From the NCBI RefSeq assembly GCF_027596085.1, contig NC_072451.1:9563098-9627097 (forward strand): DNA of 64,000 bases, in the 5' to 3' direction. A model generated the notes under the pieces. It did not search any database and was not told the origin of the DNA. It was given only the letters and a program-made list of their open reading frames with translations. The stretch comes from Anoplopoma fimbria (taxonomy: Eukaryota > Chordata > Actinopteri > Perciformes > Anoplopomatidae). Both the position numbers and the translations under genes were made by a program. Shown one piece after another: positions 35,624 to 49,151 of this stretch; the first letter of the stretch is position 1; each line of letters opens with the position of its first letter.

Positions 35624-37550
35624 AGCCCTGCGCAGTTAGTTTTGCACCTTTTTAGTATGCCCAACAGAGTGTTAGCATAGATCACCAGATGGTATCGTTC
35701 AGTACCAGTACCATGAGTTTGGGATGTCAGTGCAGATTAAGATATAAAGAGAAGAAAGAAAGATCAGAAGAGAAAAAAGTGGGACTTGTGCATCCCTAGC
35801 CTGTTGCTTTGAAGTTGTAGATTTAGTAATTTACATAACAAATCAAAAGAAAATGATGTGTTAACTGTAGAGTTTGAGTTCAAATTGACAGATCTATTTT
35901 TATATAAAAACGGAACTGGTCTCCAAAAGAGGTTGCCGCAGTGATGCGTCATTTTAATGAACACGTCACCAAGGGTAAACTGGCATCAATGATTGCATAC
36001 CAACAGTGCAATGTTCAGACTGCTGAACATCCTGTTCTTGTCACACAAATTGCTTTTGTACATCAGTGATACACCAGTTTGGACATTGTGCTCTAAAGTG
36101 TTCCTTCTATAATGTATATCATTGATGTCATTGCAACTAAGAGTGTTGCATATGTACTGTAACAATGACTTTATATTTGAATCACTCGTTCATGTGCTTG
36201 TTTGTACATGAACAACTAAGCAAAGAGGCAAATAGGAGTAAAACAGACAACGCAATACAGGAAACCCCTGAGTGCAGGCTATTAATATGTGGTTGTTCAT
36301 TTGCATGAAAGAATGTTTGTAATGTGTTAACAGGTCCAAAAGTTTATGCTAAGCTAGGCTCAATGTGTCACGAAATGTGTCATGAAACATACACAACAAC
36401 ACAACCCCAACTTAGCATAAAGATTGGACGCAGAGTTTGGCTAAACTAGCAAGGTCCAAAGAGAAACTATTGACCTTCCCACAACTCCCAAACTGCCTCA
36501 TTTACATGTTGCATATTGTGAATTAAACATGCATGTGAATAGAAAATGAAACCTTGTGGTTATAGAGGCAGTTGGTGTTGGAGTTCACCAACACCAGCTG
36601 TTTGAAAAGACAGTGCCTCTCAACACAAATTCAAAATCTTTAACCACTGATGCCTGGTGCATATTTTTGTCATACAATATATTTGCCATATCATTTTACC
36701 AACTTTGCAAAAGTGTTTCCAAGCGGAAAATGGTTGAGCACTTTAAATTCATAGTGCCACTCAACACAGTTAAATGTTTATCTGTGTCAACCAATACTAG
36801 GATCAAATCCACTGTAAATCCAAATTTTTGAATATTCAATAAGACCTAAAAATCTCCTCTTGTTGTTGGCATAGCTACTCTGTACCTACAATGTTTGATC
36901 AGGAGCTTTCATTAAATGGGCTGATCGATTATAGCTCATTGCCGAAGATCATCAATGTATATTAGCATCATCTTCAACCAGATCAACTCTGACCTCTTTT
37001 GAAACTCTACTAGTTTTGAAGGTTTGCTTTGTCTTATTTATTGTTTGATGGAAAAAAAAAAGGTGCATATATCATTGCAGTATGAAAGTGAAAGTTGGTT
37101 TGTCCTCCTCTATACAACTGCAGAATGGAATATTGGTACATTTTTGTGTATTAAGCCATATTACATGAACTGCCTCCTTTTATCAATGCTGGACACTTAC
37201 CCAAAAATCTACTAGTTGATGCATTCTGCGATCATGTGGACAAAATTAAGTACGTCATTCTTCGAACTGTTTTGGGTGAAAGCACTATAAAGCTAGATTA
37301 TTTTATAAGCATGAACAGATTTTAGTTCTTCTCAGAATGGGGAAATCCATAATTACCAGCTACCGAAACGCACAGAACTGAATTACCATAAGCGCTAATC
37401 CAAAGTGGCATCTAGTCAAGTTCCTCTATCAAAAAGGCTCACACCAACTGAGCTGTAGTGCAACAACACAACAACTTACAGTTCACCACATCCCTCACTT
37501 AACTCTTGTCTTGCTAAACTGTGCAGCAGGTCCTCAGGTTAACAGGTTAA
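35624..37550. other. No recognised gene (1.9 kb)
   Basis: Open frames (for example 36556-36831) have no motif. Unassigned. Confidence 0.5.
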
Positions 37551-37560
37551 CCCCCCCCCC
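37551..37560. repeat. Poly-C run
   Basis: A homopolymer of 10 C on the + strand, ending GCACTG. Confidence 0.9.
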
Positions 37561-38519
37561 GCACTGTTAAGCCCAGTGTGTCCAAATCTAAGTCTAGATA
37601 TTATTGTTTCATATCTCCAGTTCCTTCCTGCACATCTCATTTCTCCCACTTTCCTCTGAACTCGGTAAAACCATCATCCTTTTTTTGTCTTCCTCCCATT
37701 GCCTCTACCATCTTTCCTTCAACCTCTGTTTAATAACACTTTTGGTTTCTGATTTACTGAAGCTGACTGCAACATTAGTGCAGCTATTTTTTGCGGACTC
37801 TTTTTAAGTTTTATCTGCCATTTTATTTTCCTTTGACACCAATATATATACCAATATATATGTGCTTATTCCCATAGGAATACTACTGTTAGACCCATCA
37901 TTTGAATTCTGTATAATGTCTGTTGTATTTCTATAAGGATTTCTAGTCTACTGTCTGAATGGCTGTTCTGTAAGCCGGCTAATGAAGAACTTGAATCAGA
38001 ACAAATGATTGCCCTCATTTCCCCTGTGTACACACCTGTGATAGTCCCTCAGTTATCATTTTACCTATTTTGACATTAAATTCCGGAATATTAAATGCTA
38101 CTCCTACCTTGTTGAGTCTGTGAAAACCTGGACATAACCGTGGTCAATATGTGCCTGTATTGTATGCAAAATTTAAAATACTCCTTCTGCCCTTTTTAAT
38201 AATGCAATGTCTACTGTGGCTTCAGGAATTATCAACAATGCTATTGCTAGCAATAGAACTGTTGCAACTGCAACCGTTGGGGTTGTTTTAAGGCACCACT
38301 GCAAAATCTAATGCCTGATATTAAATATTATCCAATTTGTTTAAGAGATGTGCTTGCTGCTGATCCATACACCATCAACCATAATCTAATATAGATCTAA
38401 CTTATCCACTTTATTTGGCTTTCAAAGCATTTCTATCTGCACCCCATTCACTTCCAACCAAACACTGAAAGACAAAAAAGAGGCAGCAAACAGGACACAG
38501 ACCCCTAGTGGAAGGGAGA
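37561..38519. other. No recognised feature
   Basis: A small direct repeat, CCAATATATATA, lies at 37840-37862. Otherwise unassigned. Confidence 0.5.
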
Positions 38520-39195
38520 GGTCATCACATACTATATTTTACCTTTTTATGACTTCTTTTGACTTACAATACACTGACTTCTTTATAACTTTTTCCGTCA
38601 TACTCTACGATGACTTTTATCGACATACCATACTATGCAATTTTTGACATTCAATACTATGACATTTTTATAACTCTTTTCGACATATTTTTCTCTGACT
38701 TTATTCAACATATTATACTTTGACATTTTATGACTTTTTTCAACAAATAATATGTTGACTTTTTTTTATTATTTTTTCAACATTAAACTATGGCTTTTTA
38801 TGACTTTTTCAACATTCTATACTACAACTTTTTATGGCTTTTTTGACACACTATACAAGGACTTTTTTGTCACTTTTTTCAATTTACATTACTATGACTT
38901 TTTAGACATTAAATACTATGACGTTTTAACATACTTTAATATGACTTTTTTATGAGTCTTTTCAATAAGCTATAATTTGAAATTTTCCTAGATATTTTTA
39001 TGACTATTTTCTACATAATATACCATGACTTTTTTGTAACTTTTTACTATGACATGACTATACCATTACTATTAATCAATTCTATCAACATACATTACAA
39101 TAGCTGTTTTATTTTACTTTTTTGATATACTAAACTATGACTTTTTTATACCAAACTCAACTCACCTATGACTTTTTGTAGACTTACTGTACTAT
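38520..39195 (+). repeat. Degenerate tandem repeat rich in GACTTTTT and TATGAC
   Basis: About 25 irregular copies of words such as CTATGACTTTTT, TTTTCGACATAC and TTTTTATGACTT are spaced 20-40 bases apart over nearly 700 bases. It is a decayed minisatellite-like array. An open frame at 38752-38955 is a product of this low-complexity sequence. Confidence 0.85.
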
Positions 39196-40605
39196 ACCTG
39201 GGACGCTAGAGCAGACTATATTTAATTTGCAAGGATTTAATGAAGGGACAAAACCTATAAAAATTATAAATGTGAATTGTCAATTTTCTTAACTGGGGTA
39301 GCTGTCAATTGAAAATTATGATATGAAATATAACATTACATAATTCATAAATTAATATCATACTATCAAGATGGGTCCAGAGATTCATGCCACCTCGCCA
39401 CAATTTTTAGTGTTTGCTCATTTTAGCTCTTTTAGAAAGATACAGTGTATCAGCGACACCTGTATTATGTGTTTGGGTCCAATAAAAGTATACAAGGACA
39501 ACTTTTTGGTTGTTCAATGAATAAACACTTATTCCATCAGCTGAGAATAAGGAAATGTGTCCACAACAAAGTCTTAGTATCTAATTTCAATGAAAAGCTT
39601 ATAACTGATTTTGATGTTAACTTGTTTTATCACTTCAGGCCCTGTATGATAGTTCAACAATTTCCTCAAAGGGACTCACACAAATAGTTTATGCACCTTT
39701 TATCCTAATTCTACCATCACTATAATATTATAGTATTCATATAATCACAGCGGCCTCCAACACACACAGTTAATTGTTACAAAATAGCACTGAAATAAGT
39801 GCTGACACATGCAAATTTTTACATTGCATGGCATTCTATCGGTCTGATAAGAAGAGTGCATTGTTATGCTCCTGTGTTGCTGAACCAATATGTGTCACTG
39901 TAGTATCACAGGGAAGTGATAAAACTCTATATGTCTTTTTATCGCCTCCCTTTACTGCTGAAAAGCTATCTCATATATCAGTCACTGCACAGATATTGCT
40001 ATAAGCTATTTAGAATCGCCCCACCTTTATTTATCATAGATACTGAATGCGTCGGCATCTTATATGAATTTTCAATAGCCCAACTAATATTAAGTGGATT
40101 GACATACACATTCATATGTTTAGCAAATACAAATCTACCATGTTTTCTCTATTGTCTCCAAGCTATAGTTATCAAAGTTCCACATTTGATAACAACCTAT
40201 GTACAGCTTGTGTGTAATCACCTTCAGCAATTACACTTAACTATACACACACATCCATGGTTGGGTGACATCAATAGAAAGAATGCTCCTGTCCCTCCAT
40301 GCACGTTTAGTTCTTTTATAGATGCAGAATTTACTTCTCTGAGCATGTGATGGATGCAAACATTAGAAAATCAAGAATAATACCAGTATAAGAGTTATTG
40401 CTTTAACATAGACCCCTTACAAAATTGATGTTTACAATGGAACTATTATTAAAACAAGCCGCCTTCACCCAAAAGACGGTCGGATAGGTGATCTGTGCCA
40501 GCAGCTTATTATGCCCCATATTAACGTTTGTTGTTTGAAGCCATTTCTAGTTGCCGTAGTAGTTATGACGGGAGCAAAGGAGGTGTCTCTCAACTAGTAG
40601 ACCGC
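39196..40605. other. No recognised gene (1.4 kb)
   Basis: An open frame at 39916-40350 (144 codons) has no recognisable motif and no splice support. I treat it as chance. Confidence 0.5.
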
Positions 40606-40705
40606 TGTTCATGTCGCGTTATCCCAAACATGATCTTTTCAAAAACCTAACCAAGTAGTTCCGTTTCACAATGTTAACCACCTATAAAGTAACGGTCAAA
40701 CAACA
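40606..40705 (-). repeat. GTTTAGGCAAC dispersed family, fragment (minus)
   Basis: The minus strand reads GGTGGTTAACATTGTGAAAC, GGAACTACTTGGTTAGG, TTTTTGAAAAGATCATGTTT and GGGATAACGCGACATGAAC. The order of words is that of the copies at 45.6 and 48.6 kb. Confidence 0.5.
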
Positions 40706-42653
40706 ACTTATTCTGTTGTTGAGGAATGAGGATGCTTTACCTACGCTATACTTCAGTTGACACTTCAACTCCATTCAGAATAAAATAAATAAACATTATA
40801 TAGGGGAAACTCATTGTCTTTGATCACTCAACCACTCAAAATGGAAGATCCAGAGGATAATCCACTGTAGGCCCACTGTATACAGTAATATTGGAATTGA
40901 TAATATTATGTATTATGTAACTAAGTTATGCAAATGTATTAAGCATATACGTTTTCCTCCACTTGTGGCAGGACAAAATTATCGATTTGTCATGTCAACA
41001 CTTTGGTCCAGAGGGAATTACAGCTGATCAAACTGATAGTGACTTTAATAGTTCTTAAAATATTTCCTCCTTGAAGTTATGCAATTTGGGACATGAGCAT
41101 AACAGATGAGATGGCATCCTGGTTCATACTTGCCTATTTGGCTGAAATAAAGGATTAAGTCATTTTCAGTCATTATTCTACCTGGACTTGCCTTCTTCTG
41201 CTTGTTCTATTTAGGTCCTATAGACATCTGCATGCAGCTCAAGATTTTTGTCCATCAATGCAAATTCCAAACAAGGTTCCTTGCAGCTGTATGAAAGAAT
41301 AATTTAGGCTTTAACATAACACTCTTCTGTGTGTTTTTTACCCTGTTGAGTCTGTGGAGGAAACCATGTACTGTTCTATACTGACTGTTTGTCTATGACC
41401 ATGCTCGATGTTACATAAAGCCTCTGTTCCTGCACGGAAGCATTGTTTGTTTCTCGGATCAGGAAGGGAGTTCAGGCAAGGACTCTAAACACATACGCAC
41501 ACATTCATCTTATATTCTGGGATTTGTCTTTGATAAACTGTCATTAAATAAAAAGGATAAAATGCCAGGAAGAGAAAGAGTGTATAGAGGTGTACCGCGG
41601 TTATGTATGTAAAGAGTGGTAACAAGTGTAAATGTGGGTGTGCAGAGAGAGATATAGAAACATTGTAGAGAAAAGGGAGAGTGTGTGTTGGTGTGTTTGC
41701 AGGGGGAAATAACTTCTAGGAAATGTGAAGAGATAGAAAGTATAAGGCGTTTTACAGTACAATATAGATCAATACAGATTATCAGATATTTGCCAAAAGA
41801 TTTAAATTTTTAACTTGCGCTGGATTTTGACAGGCACTGGAGAATTTCAGCATTTGAAAGTATGTGATGTACTTTGTCTGTTATAAAAGACACTTTACCA
41901 ATTTGAATGTGCATACAGACTGATCTAAACAGGGCAGTAAGCAGAGCGGCAACTCCTTCTGTGGTTGCATTGCAAACTCTTCTAAAAAAACAGCTATTAT
42001 AATATTTAAAGTTTTTTTCAGTTATTAAGCAGCAGTCCAAGGGCTAAAACAATAACTGCATGTTAATGAGGAGTTAAACAGGCATGTTCATGTTGAAGAG
42101 GCATGCACCAATATTTAAATATCGGTCCAAAATCACATAAATGACACCCGAAGTCACTCAGTTGCTCATACTAGCTTATTTGAATGCAACCAGGACATTA
42201 TACCTAATACATTCAGTGGCATTCACTAAAAAGACCATGTTCCCATAAGGAATTGGGCCTGCCCTTTCCATTTGCCTTTGTGTTCCCACATGGACATGTG
42301 CATGCAGTCTATCTCCATAACCAAATTAGCCAAATGAATCACCATGAATGAATTACATTTTCCAAATTAATTTACTGTGTCCCTCTGTAAATTGTTCAGT
42401 TATCTCTTGGTATAGATAAAGTATATACATCATCTCTTCCTTTAAAGCATTAAAAAAATGTGCAATGACTCTTCTTAAACTCTGAGTTGTATAAATAAAT
42501 ATATCCAACTCCACCTCATGGCCTTCAGTTTCAGGTTCAGTATGATGCAGTCATGCAGAGGCCAGTGTCAGGGTTACTACAGGACAGTTAGATATGCTGG
42601 AGCACATGTGCTGTACTCCTCACTTCTCTGTTTACTTTCCGACCAAAACACTG

Positions 42654-42655
<2 letters not shown>
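40706..42655. other. No recognised gene (1.95 kb)
   Basis: Unassigned. Short frames only. Confidence 0.5.
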
Positions 42656-42737
<82 letters not shown>

Positions 42738-42750
42738 CACACACACACCA
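42656..42750. repeat. (CA)n microsatellite with interrupted end
   Basis: About 38 CA units to 42732, then AAAA and six further CA-type units. A shorter CA run follows at 42807-42820. Confidence 0.95.
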
Positions 42751-42878
42751 GCGCGCCAACACACCGCTACAAGGACCCTGACATGTACATACACACTTAT
42801 GGGAGACACACACACACACAGCGCCAATCGACTATCAACAGGAAACATCTTTTGCAGAACAGGAAGTGCTACTCTCTA

Positions 42879-42985
42879 ATTGGTTGGGTGTGATTCAGTG
42901 AGAACTCTGTTTCGGCCTATCAGCGAGCTCTTATTTTAGGGGTGGGTATAAAAGGAGAGGGGAAAGCTCTGCTGATGGTCAGAGC
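42879..42985 (+). promoter_or_regulatory. Candidate core promoter (CCAAT and TATA boxes)
   Basis: ATTGG (inverted CCAAT, 42879-42883) precedes a good TATAAAAG box (42947-42954) with G-rich flanks (GGGGTGGG / GAGAGGGG). The expected start would be near 42977-42982. There a short palindrome AGCTCTG...CAGAGCT (7-bp arms, 42965-42986) lies. No recognisable coding exon follows. The nearest ATG opens only 19 codons. Untested and possibly fortuitous. Confidence 0.35.
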
Positions 42986-44289
42986 TAGGTTGACATGTCT
43001 CTGTATGTGTGTGTGTTTGTTCCCAGATAAATTACTCACAACTTCCCTTTTGTCTTCGTAACACTGATTCATTTTTTAAATTAAATGTCATATACAGTTA
43101 ATGCATTTAAAAGTTATAGTAGAGTATAAGATGTTTTTTTCCGTCTCTTTGTGGGTGTCATTGATCCAACATGCTTTAACGTGAGGGCCTCTAACACAAG
43201 CCATCCCCTCAGCTGCTTTCATATGGCTTCATGCTGTAATGTGAGCATGTATATCAGTCAACAGCATGGCAGCACAGTTCATGATCAAACTCCAGACTTA
43301 CTCATGTTGAGGGCACTTTTGATCTTCAAGCTTTGAAAAAAGATATTTAGATTAATGTTGTGATTGGTTAAACGCCTACTGCGTGTACACATGTAAATAT
43401 ATTGTAATGGTAGTCATTTAAAAATCGGAGATCAGACTGGTTACTGGAAGCCAGCCAGCAAATTTTATCTCCTGATTTCCAAGTGGAGAAAGTGAAAGAG
43501 CAGAAGTTGTTCCTCCATCATTACCACTATAAACGGGCTTTTGAGCAAGGCCCTCCACAGTGATCTGTAAAATGTAAATCAAAGGCACATTTATATACTT
43601 TTTAAAAATATTTATATACATTTTTCGGTGATTCTATCATTATTTTTATTTACATTTGATACATTATTTACCTTTAAATTATATCTTAATTATATCCTGA
43701 ATGGTGTAGCACTTTGAAAAGGTTGTTGTTAACAAACACAGCATTCAAAACTGGCCCCAGCTCAATGAGCCAGGTAGAGAAAGAGAGAGCAGTGGTGGTT
43801 GAGGGGGAGATAGTAAATGTAGAGAGGGAGTGGGGTCAAGTCAACGTACCCAACCTCCCCTGGGATGCCTCTTCCTGAGGTTGGAGTTGAAGACCTGGCA
43901 AACGTTCTAGTTCACCTTCACTACACATTTGGGTTTTCACAAGGTATGTCCAGTCTCCTCAGCTCATGTTTTCCCCTGAGTGTTTAATACATAGGAAGGC
44001 AGATCAGATGATACAACCACGTAAACAACCATTGATCTTTGGACCAGGGTGTCCTGGTACCAAGTACACTTATGGGCCGCAAACATGGTGTTTGTTATGT
44101 ACAATTAATGACTAGCACAGAAGTCCAATAACAAAGCACCACTCAGGTTGGGATCAGGCAGGCCGTTTTTCCCAATCATCGCCCTCCAGGTTTCTCCATC
44201 TTTGCCCCTATCCTGACATCCAACCCGGCTCCTTTCACCTAGGGCGACTCAGGAAAAGGCTTGAGTCCAGCCCCTCTGTCCAGGAGTTT
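42986..44289. other. No recognised gene (1.3 kb)
   Basis: An AT-rich stretch at about 43640-43740 resembles one at 52414-52510 (see findings). Otherwise unassigned. Confidence 0.5.
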
Positions 44290-44740
44290 CAGAACCATTG
44301 CCATGTGTGGAGGTGAGTCCAATTCTATCTAGTTGATACGGCTCCACCTCCTGCACCAGCTCAAGTTCTTTTCTCGCAAGAGAGGTAAAGTTCCACATCC
44401 CTACTATCAGTCAGAGATGCGAAGGGTCGGCACACCAAGGTCGCCACCTTTGCCAGCCGCCGGTCTCACTATCTATCCCTGCCAGTTGTTGGCCCACAGG
44501 GCGGCAACTTCATGACAATTTTTGAGTTGTGCCTGGCCAAGCCCAATGGGTCAGATCTTTTCTGGCAAATTTGTATGGGGTCTGTAAATCACTGTTGGTT
44601 TGGCCTCTCCCCTGGGACCACTTTACCTTGGGGGGTACTACTAGAACTATTGTCCCTGACAACGCAACTGGGGAATACAAACCCCTCAACCCAATTGAGA
44701 TGGGGATTCATTGGTGGGTTTTTTTGCATCTTGTCTTAGG
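44290..44740. mobile_element. Old LINE remnant
   Basis: GGTGAGTCCAATTCTATCTA, GAGAGGTAAAGTTCCACATC, CACACCAAGGTCGCCACCTT, GGCCTCTCCCCTGGGACCAC and TGACAACGCAACTGGGGAAT resemble, at reduced identity, the order of words in a very common fish retroposon (GAGAGGTGACGTTCCATGTC, GCCAAGGTCCCCGCC, CCCTAGGACCA). The resemblance is recalled, not searched, and orientation is not assigned. Confidence 0.4.
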
Positions 44741-45536
44741 TTTTTACATTTCTGTTTGTGCACAGATTAAACAAAGCTTAGCAAAAGTTAAATCAGGAAG
44801 ACTATCTACAAGCTTAATCCATTTATTTATACTCCTTTCCAACTTCTAAACTCAGTCAGACTGACTGAGGGCGTCCACTCTTTTATCTAAACCAATCAGA
44901 TTTTGTTAAAATTTCTAAGAATCAATCCTCTTGTTTAAAACCGTTCCCTTCTCTGCTGCTGTCAGCTGTCATTTCAGTGTCAGATCATATTTTTGTCCCT
45001 CCTCCACCCCATTCAACTCCAGTTTTCATCACAACCGGTGGCCAATGGGCCTTTCAACTGAGCTCCTCAGAAGTTCTGCCCCACATCACGTCCATCCAGA
45101 TCAGCACTACTGGTGAACTTTACTTCAAACCTTCTCTACCTCCCACCTGCCTTGTTGTCATAGAGAAAATATTCAGAAAATAAGTTTTGAATGTAATCTA
45201 TGAGTCTATGCAGCAGATATTCCAGGAACCGTTCTGTATCAGTTTGCATGACACATATCAGTGTGAACTGATGAAACCCCTGCTTCACAGTGTGTAATTC
45301 TATGTGTGTTCAGAGGATTCAACAGAATTTTCACATACTTGCATTCCTCATCCCCTTCAGACGAATGTTTCATCACATCAACAGATTTAATTTCACCCTA
45401 GTGTTCCAGTGTTATCACACCCCAGTCGACAGAAAAAAGTTTGTGAAAACCACTACGTTTCATAAATATGTTTCATCTCATTCTCCTATTTCGCTTGCAG
45501 AAATGTTCAAAAACACGTTAATGTTTTGAAATGATT
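44741..45536. other. No recognised feature
   Basis: Unassigned. Confidence 0.5.
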
Positions 45537-45800
45537 GGTTATGTTTAGGCAACTTAACTCATTGGTTGAGGTTAGAAAATAGATCATGGTTTGTGTTAAA
45601 ATAATAATGTTACACAATCACATAACTAGCATAAAAAAATTACATCAATTTGGCCTCGGAGCCCTTTCTTACGTGAGGTCAAGTAACAAGCGTAACAATC
45701 CAACGTAACAAGCTTAAACTCAACGTTCCAGCAGATCCCTAGGTGAGAGTCCTGTGTTTGTTTGACCCATCCACTAGCCCTCCCACCTGCCCTTATTAGA
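45537..45800 (+). repeat. GTTTAGGCAAC dispersed family, longer copy 1
   Basis: GGTTATGTTTAGGCAACTTA, TTGGTTGAGGTTAGAAAATA, GATCATGGTTTGTGTTAAAA and, near the 3' side, GTGAGAGTCCTGTGTTTGTT plus TGACCC. The last word is shared exactly with the copy at 48560-48800 over about 20 bases. No coding capacity or clear ends. Confidence 0.65.
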
Positions 45801-48559
45801 CACACTTGCTCTTTGTTCTCGTTATTATACCATGTAACTTTCAATAATGGTCGCTCCATACACTACTTCACTTGCTCTGCCCTTCGCTCGTTGTAATATG
45901 TCACTTGCTCTGCACAAATGCAAAAACGTCCACATTCAACGTACTCGTAGTTTGCAGAAACATACAATGCCAACAAATATTTCCTGCCGACTGGGCTGGT
46001 TATCTACCTTGTCAGTGTGTCTTTATCGTCTCGGCTTCATGAAAAGATCCCAGTATGAGAGAATCACTTTACATTGCACTGGAAGACATGTAAGGAGTCT
46101 ATTTGTGAATAAAATGTAGTTGAAACAAAGTGGTTTCAATGTCTGCCATTGACCTAGTTGGACTTCTATAGAGTTTGAAGTGGGAGGTCTATTTGATTTT
46201 CAGAGACAATGTTAGGTGACAGACAGCTGGAGCTCTTCAAAGCTTGGAAGGACATGAAATTCTCCTGTTTGAATCATCAGTACAATATCTGCTCTGTTGA
46301 CGACAAGTCAAAGGCCTGTCGACATTAAAACTGAAGGAGAGAAGTAGACTTGAACTCCGAAGGGGCCTTCCAATAAAAACAAACATCCAATCAATAAGCT
46401 CAGAGCCTGCCACTGATGTTGACCTAAAGTTACAGACTAACTGATAAAACATTCAGCCGTTTTAATCAGTTCACTTTCACATTCTGAGTCACTCCATTTG
46501 CAATGAAGAAATCTTGCTACATCTCTTATTCACACCTCTGACTGAACAGGAGTGTTAACCCCAAACACACACATCTTGCAACACACCTTGCAACTCTATA
46601 GCTGCTAGTTATTTTTATGGCTGAATGCAAGCCTCTTGTTGCGGCCGCTTTTCTAAGCGTGTGATTAGACACGCAGTAGGTGTGCTGTTTTTTGTCTCCT
46701 TTGAAATAATGTCAGAAATAAAACTGAACAACCCCTGGTGACTGTAAAGGACTGTAAAGGAGTCTGTTTGCTTACAGATTTACCCTTCAGGAGAAAGTTG
46801 CAGTTAGGATGAGGAAGCACAACTACTGTGTTTCTATTTCTGATTAGTGCCTTCAGCAAATAATATACTGTACTTCTCTAATGCTGTTCCATAGAGGTTT
46901 TTGTCAAAGATCCAATCTGCTGACTATATACTGCATATCTTACATGAGCCTTATGTGAGTTAAGCTTTTTCCACACATCCTCTTTTTCTTCACATGTACG
47001 CGCATGTGTCTCTCTCATTACTTTCGAAATGTGTCTGTTCGTGTGTGTTTTTGTGTGTGTGGCCGTCTAACGTTGGCTGGCCTCCGCTGTAATCTAACAA
47101 TACAATGAAAGCTGGATGGAAATCACTGCAGGTCCCAGGCAAATGCAATTATAGTAAGGGGGGGAATCCAGGATCTCTGGTGCCAGCTGTGTGTGTGTGT
47201 GTGCACTTTATGTGTGTGAGTGTGTGAGGTCATTTTATTATACGGTTTCAGGGCCAGCCTGCTTCCCCCCTCTCTGCCATCCAAGTCCTAAGTTAGGGAA
47301 AAGCACCTCTGGGTGCTGCCAGGAGTACAGGGATAGATTAACAGAGTTGCAGAGAGCTGTGACGCATGTGTGATGAAAGCTTAAAACACACTCTGTGAGC
47401 CAAAACAAAGATAAAACTGTCCAAAGGATGAAGGAGTGCGATTAAGTGTGTTTTTAAAAAAGGGGCTCAGTCTTGGCTTGGCCCTAATTTGTGTAATTAT
47501 CCAGTGTTTAATTTATCGAGTGTGTTCAAGCCTAGAGTGTTTTCCTTCGTCCTATTGGTTTAGGTTTTGTTTTCACAGATGACTGATGGTTTATGGGCGG
47601 AGATATTTGCAGGATTTTCTTTTTTTTTGTTCCATGTTTGTTCCAGCCTGGAACCAAGGCTGTTGTCAATCTAAAAAAGAGAGCTGGTGTTAGGAAAATT
47701 GAATTCTCTGTGGGAGTTCCCTCTCTCTCACATGCCCTTCCCTCTTTATCTCCTATCCTTGTTTTTCAACCTTTTTTTAATATCAGGAAATGCTCTCAAA
47801 ATATGGTCTCAAATGTGAGCTATTAAAGTAGTTTATTTTTCCAAGTTTGGAACATAATTTATTGCAGTAACAAATCGTAGTCACACAGTTGACAGCTGAG
47901 ATGTAGGAACGGGTAAAGAAAGAGGAGCAGTCAGAGGATCAGACAGACCAACTCAGGTTTGAAGCAGAAGTCAGGGCTTTAATTTAGCTGGCATTCATGG
48001 CTACAGGGTATCAGCCCTTCAGATTTCTGCTCATGAGTACCCGCATTTCATGTTTTGTTCAGGGAGCTCCTCGGCCCAATCCCAGTGAGCATAAAGGGCT
48101 TCAAATGTCTGTGAGAGAGCCTTCGACAATCCAAGCCCAAAGCCCTCACAGATTTGAGTGAACGTTCCTTAAAGTCTGAGTCTGGGAGTGTGGCAATTTG
48201 GAATTGGGCCATAGTGAATTTGGTATGGATAAGTCTGTAGAAAAACTGTAGAAAAATGTCCCAGTTGACAATAAATCAGAGTGCCAAAAGGAAAGTGATA
48301 TATAAGTAAACTCCAAAGATCTCCTGTTAAGCATTGTATTAATTTAGTAGATGCTTCTGACCATACCAACTCACAATAAGGTGAGGGCAACAACATACAA
48401 CCCGCTTTAGCATCTGCCAGCTCATGTTCGTTGACCGGTCTCACAGGACGGTGTATAAATAGCATGACATTTCCTGAAATTTCCCCGTCATTATTATTCA
48501 TTCGCCACTTTTCCTTGTTGTTAATTCGTCATATGGTAAAATGTTCGCCTGTCATTGTA
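45801..48559. other. No recognised gene (2.8 kb)
   Basis: Short GT-rich runs lie at 47040-47061 and 47190-47230. Open frames carry no motif. The stretches 47440-47580 and 47900-48170 are free of visible repeats and are noted in the findings. Confidence 0.45.
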
Positions 48560-48800
48560 ACATTGAAACCGCCACGGTTATATTTAGGCGACAAAACGTC
48601 TTAGTTAGGTTAAGGAAAACCATCATTGTTGGGCTTAAAATAAGTCTGTGAACCAAGAAAAGTACGTAAAAGAACTTAACTTAAGTGTGGAAAACATATC
48701 ACTTAAATAAAACAACACTATGGGACACAAGTCTCAAACACTAGTCTCCCAATTGAAAGTCCTGTGTTTGTTTGACCCGCAGTCTTTCACTTGTTCAGTA
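48560..48800 (+). repeat. GTTTAGGCAAC dispersed family, longer copy 2
   Basis: GGTTATATTTAGGCGACAAA, CGTCTTAGTTAGGTTAAGG, AAAACCATCATTGTTGGGCT, then GGGACACAAGTCTC and GAAAGTCCTGTGTTTGTTTG plus ACCC. Same order as 45537-45800. Confidence 0.65.
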
Positions 48801-49151
48801 CAGACTATATGGCGTACAAATGACACGCAAAAAGCAAGTAAAGCGTTCTAATTGCACGCTAAATTACTTAAAAATTGGTGAGACTGGGCATAATGTAGAT
48901 TTATTACATGTTAAGGTTCTCCCTATTATGAAGTCATTGTTATAACATTTTCTGTTACACGTCTTGTCATGTTTTGCTTCTGTCTACTAATGACTGATAC
49001 AACACAGCAGTCATTCAACCTACAATATGCCCAACCTGTTTTTACACAAGCTGGTCAAAAATCTTGGTTTTTGGTGGAAAGTGATATCTGGGTTTTTTAA
49101 GAGCATTCTTCAGCTGTGGGGAGTATGCATTACTATGTTTTACCTCCATCT
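48801..49151. other. No recognised feature
   Basis: Unassigned. Confidence 0.5.

Noticed and set aside
39916..40350. 144-codon plus-strand frame
   Set aside because: No domain, no splice support, AT-rich codons; probably chance.
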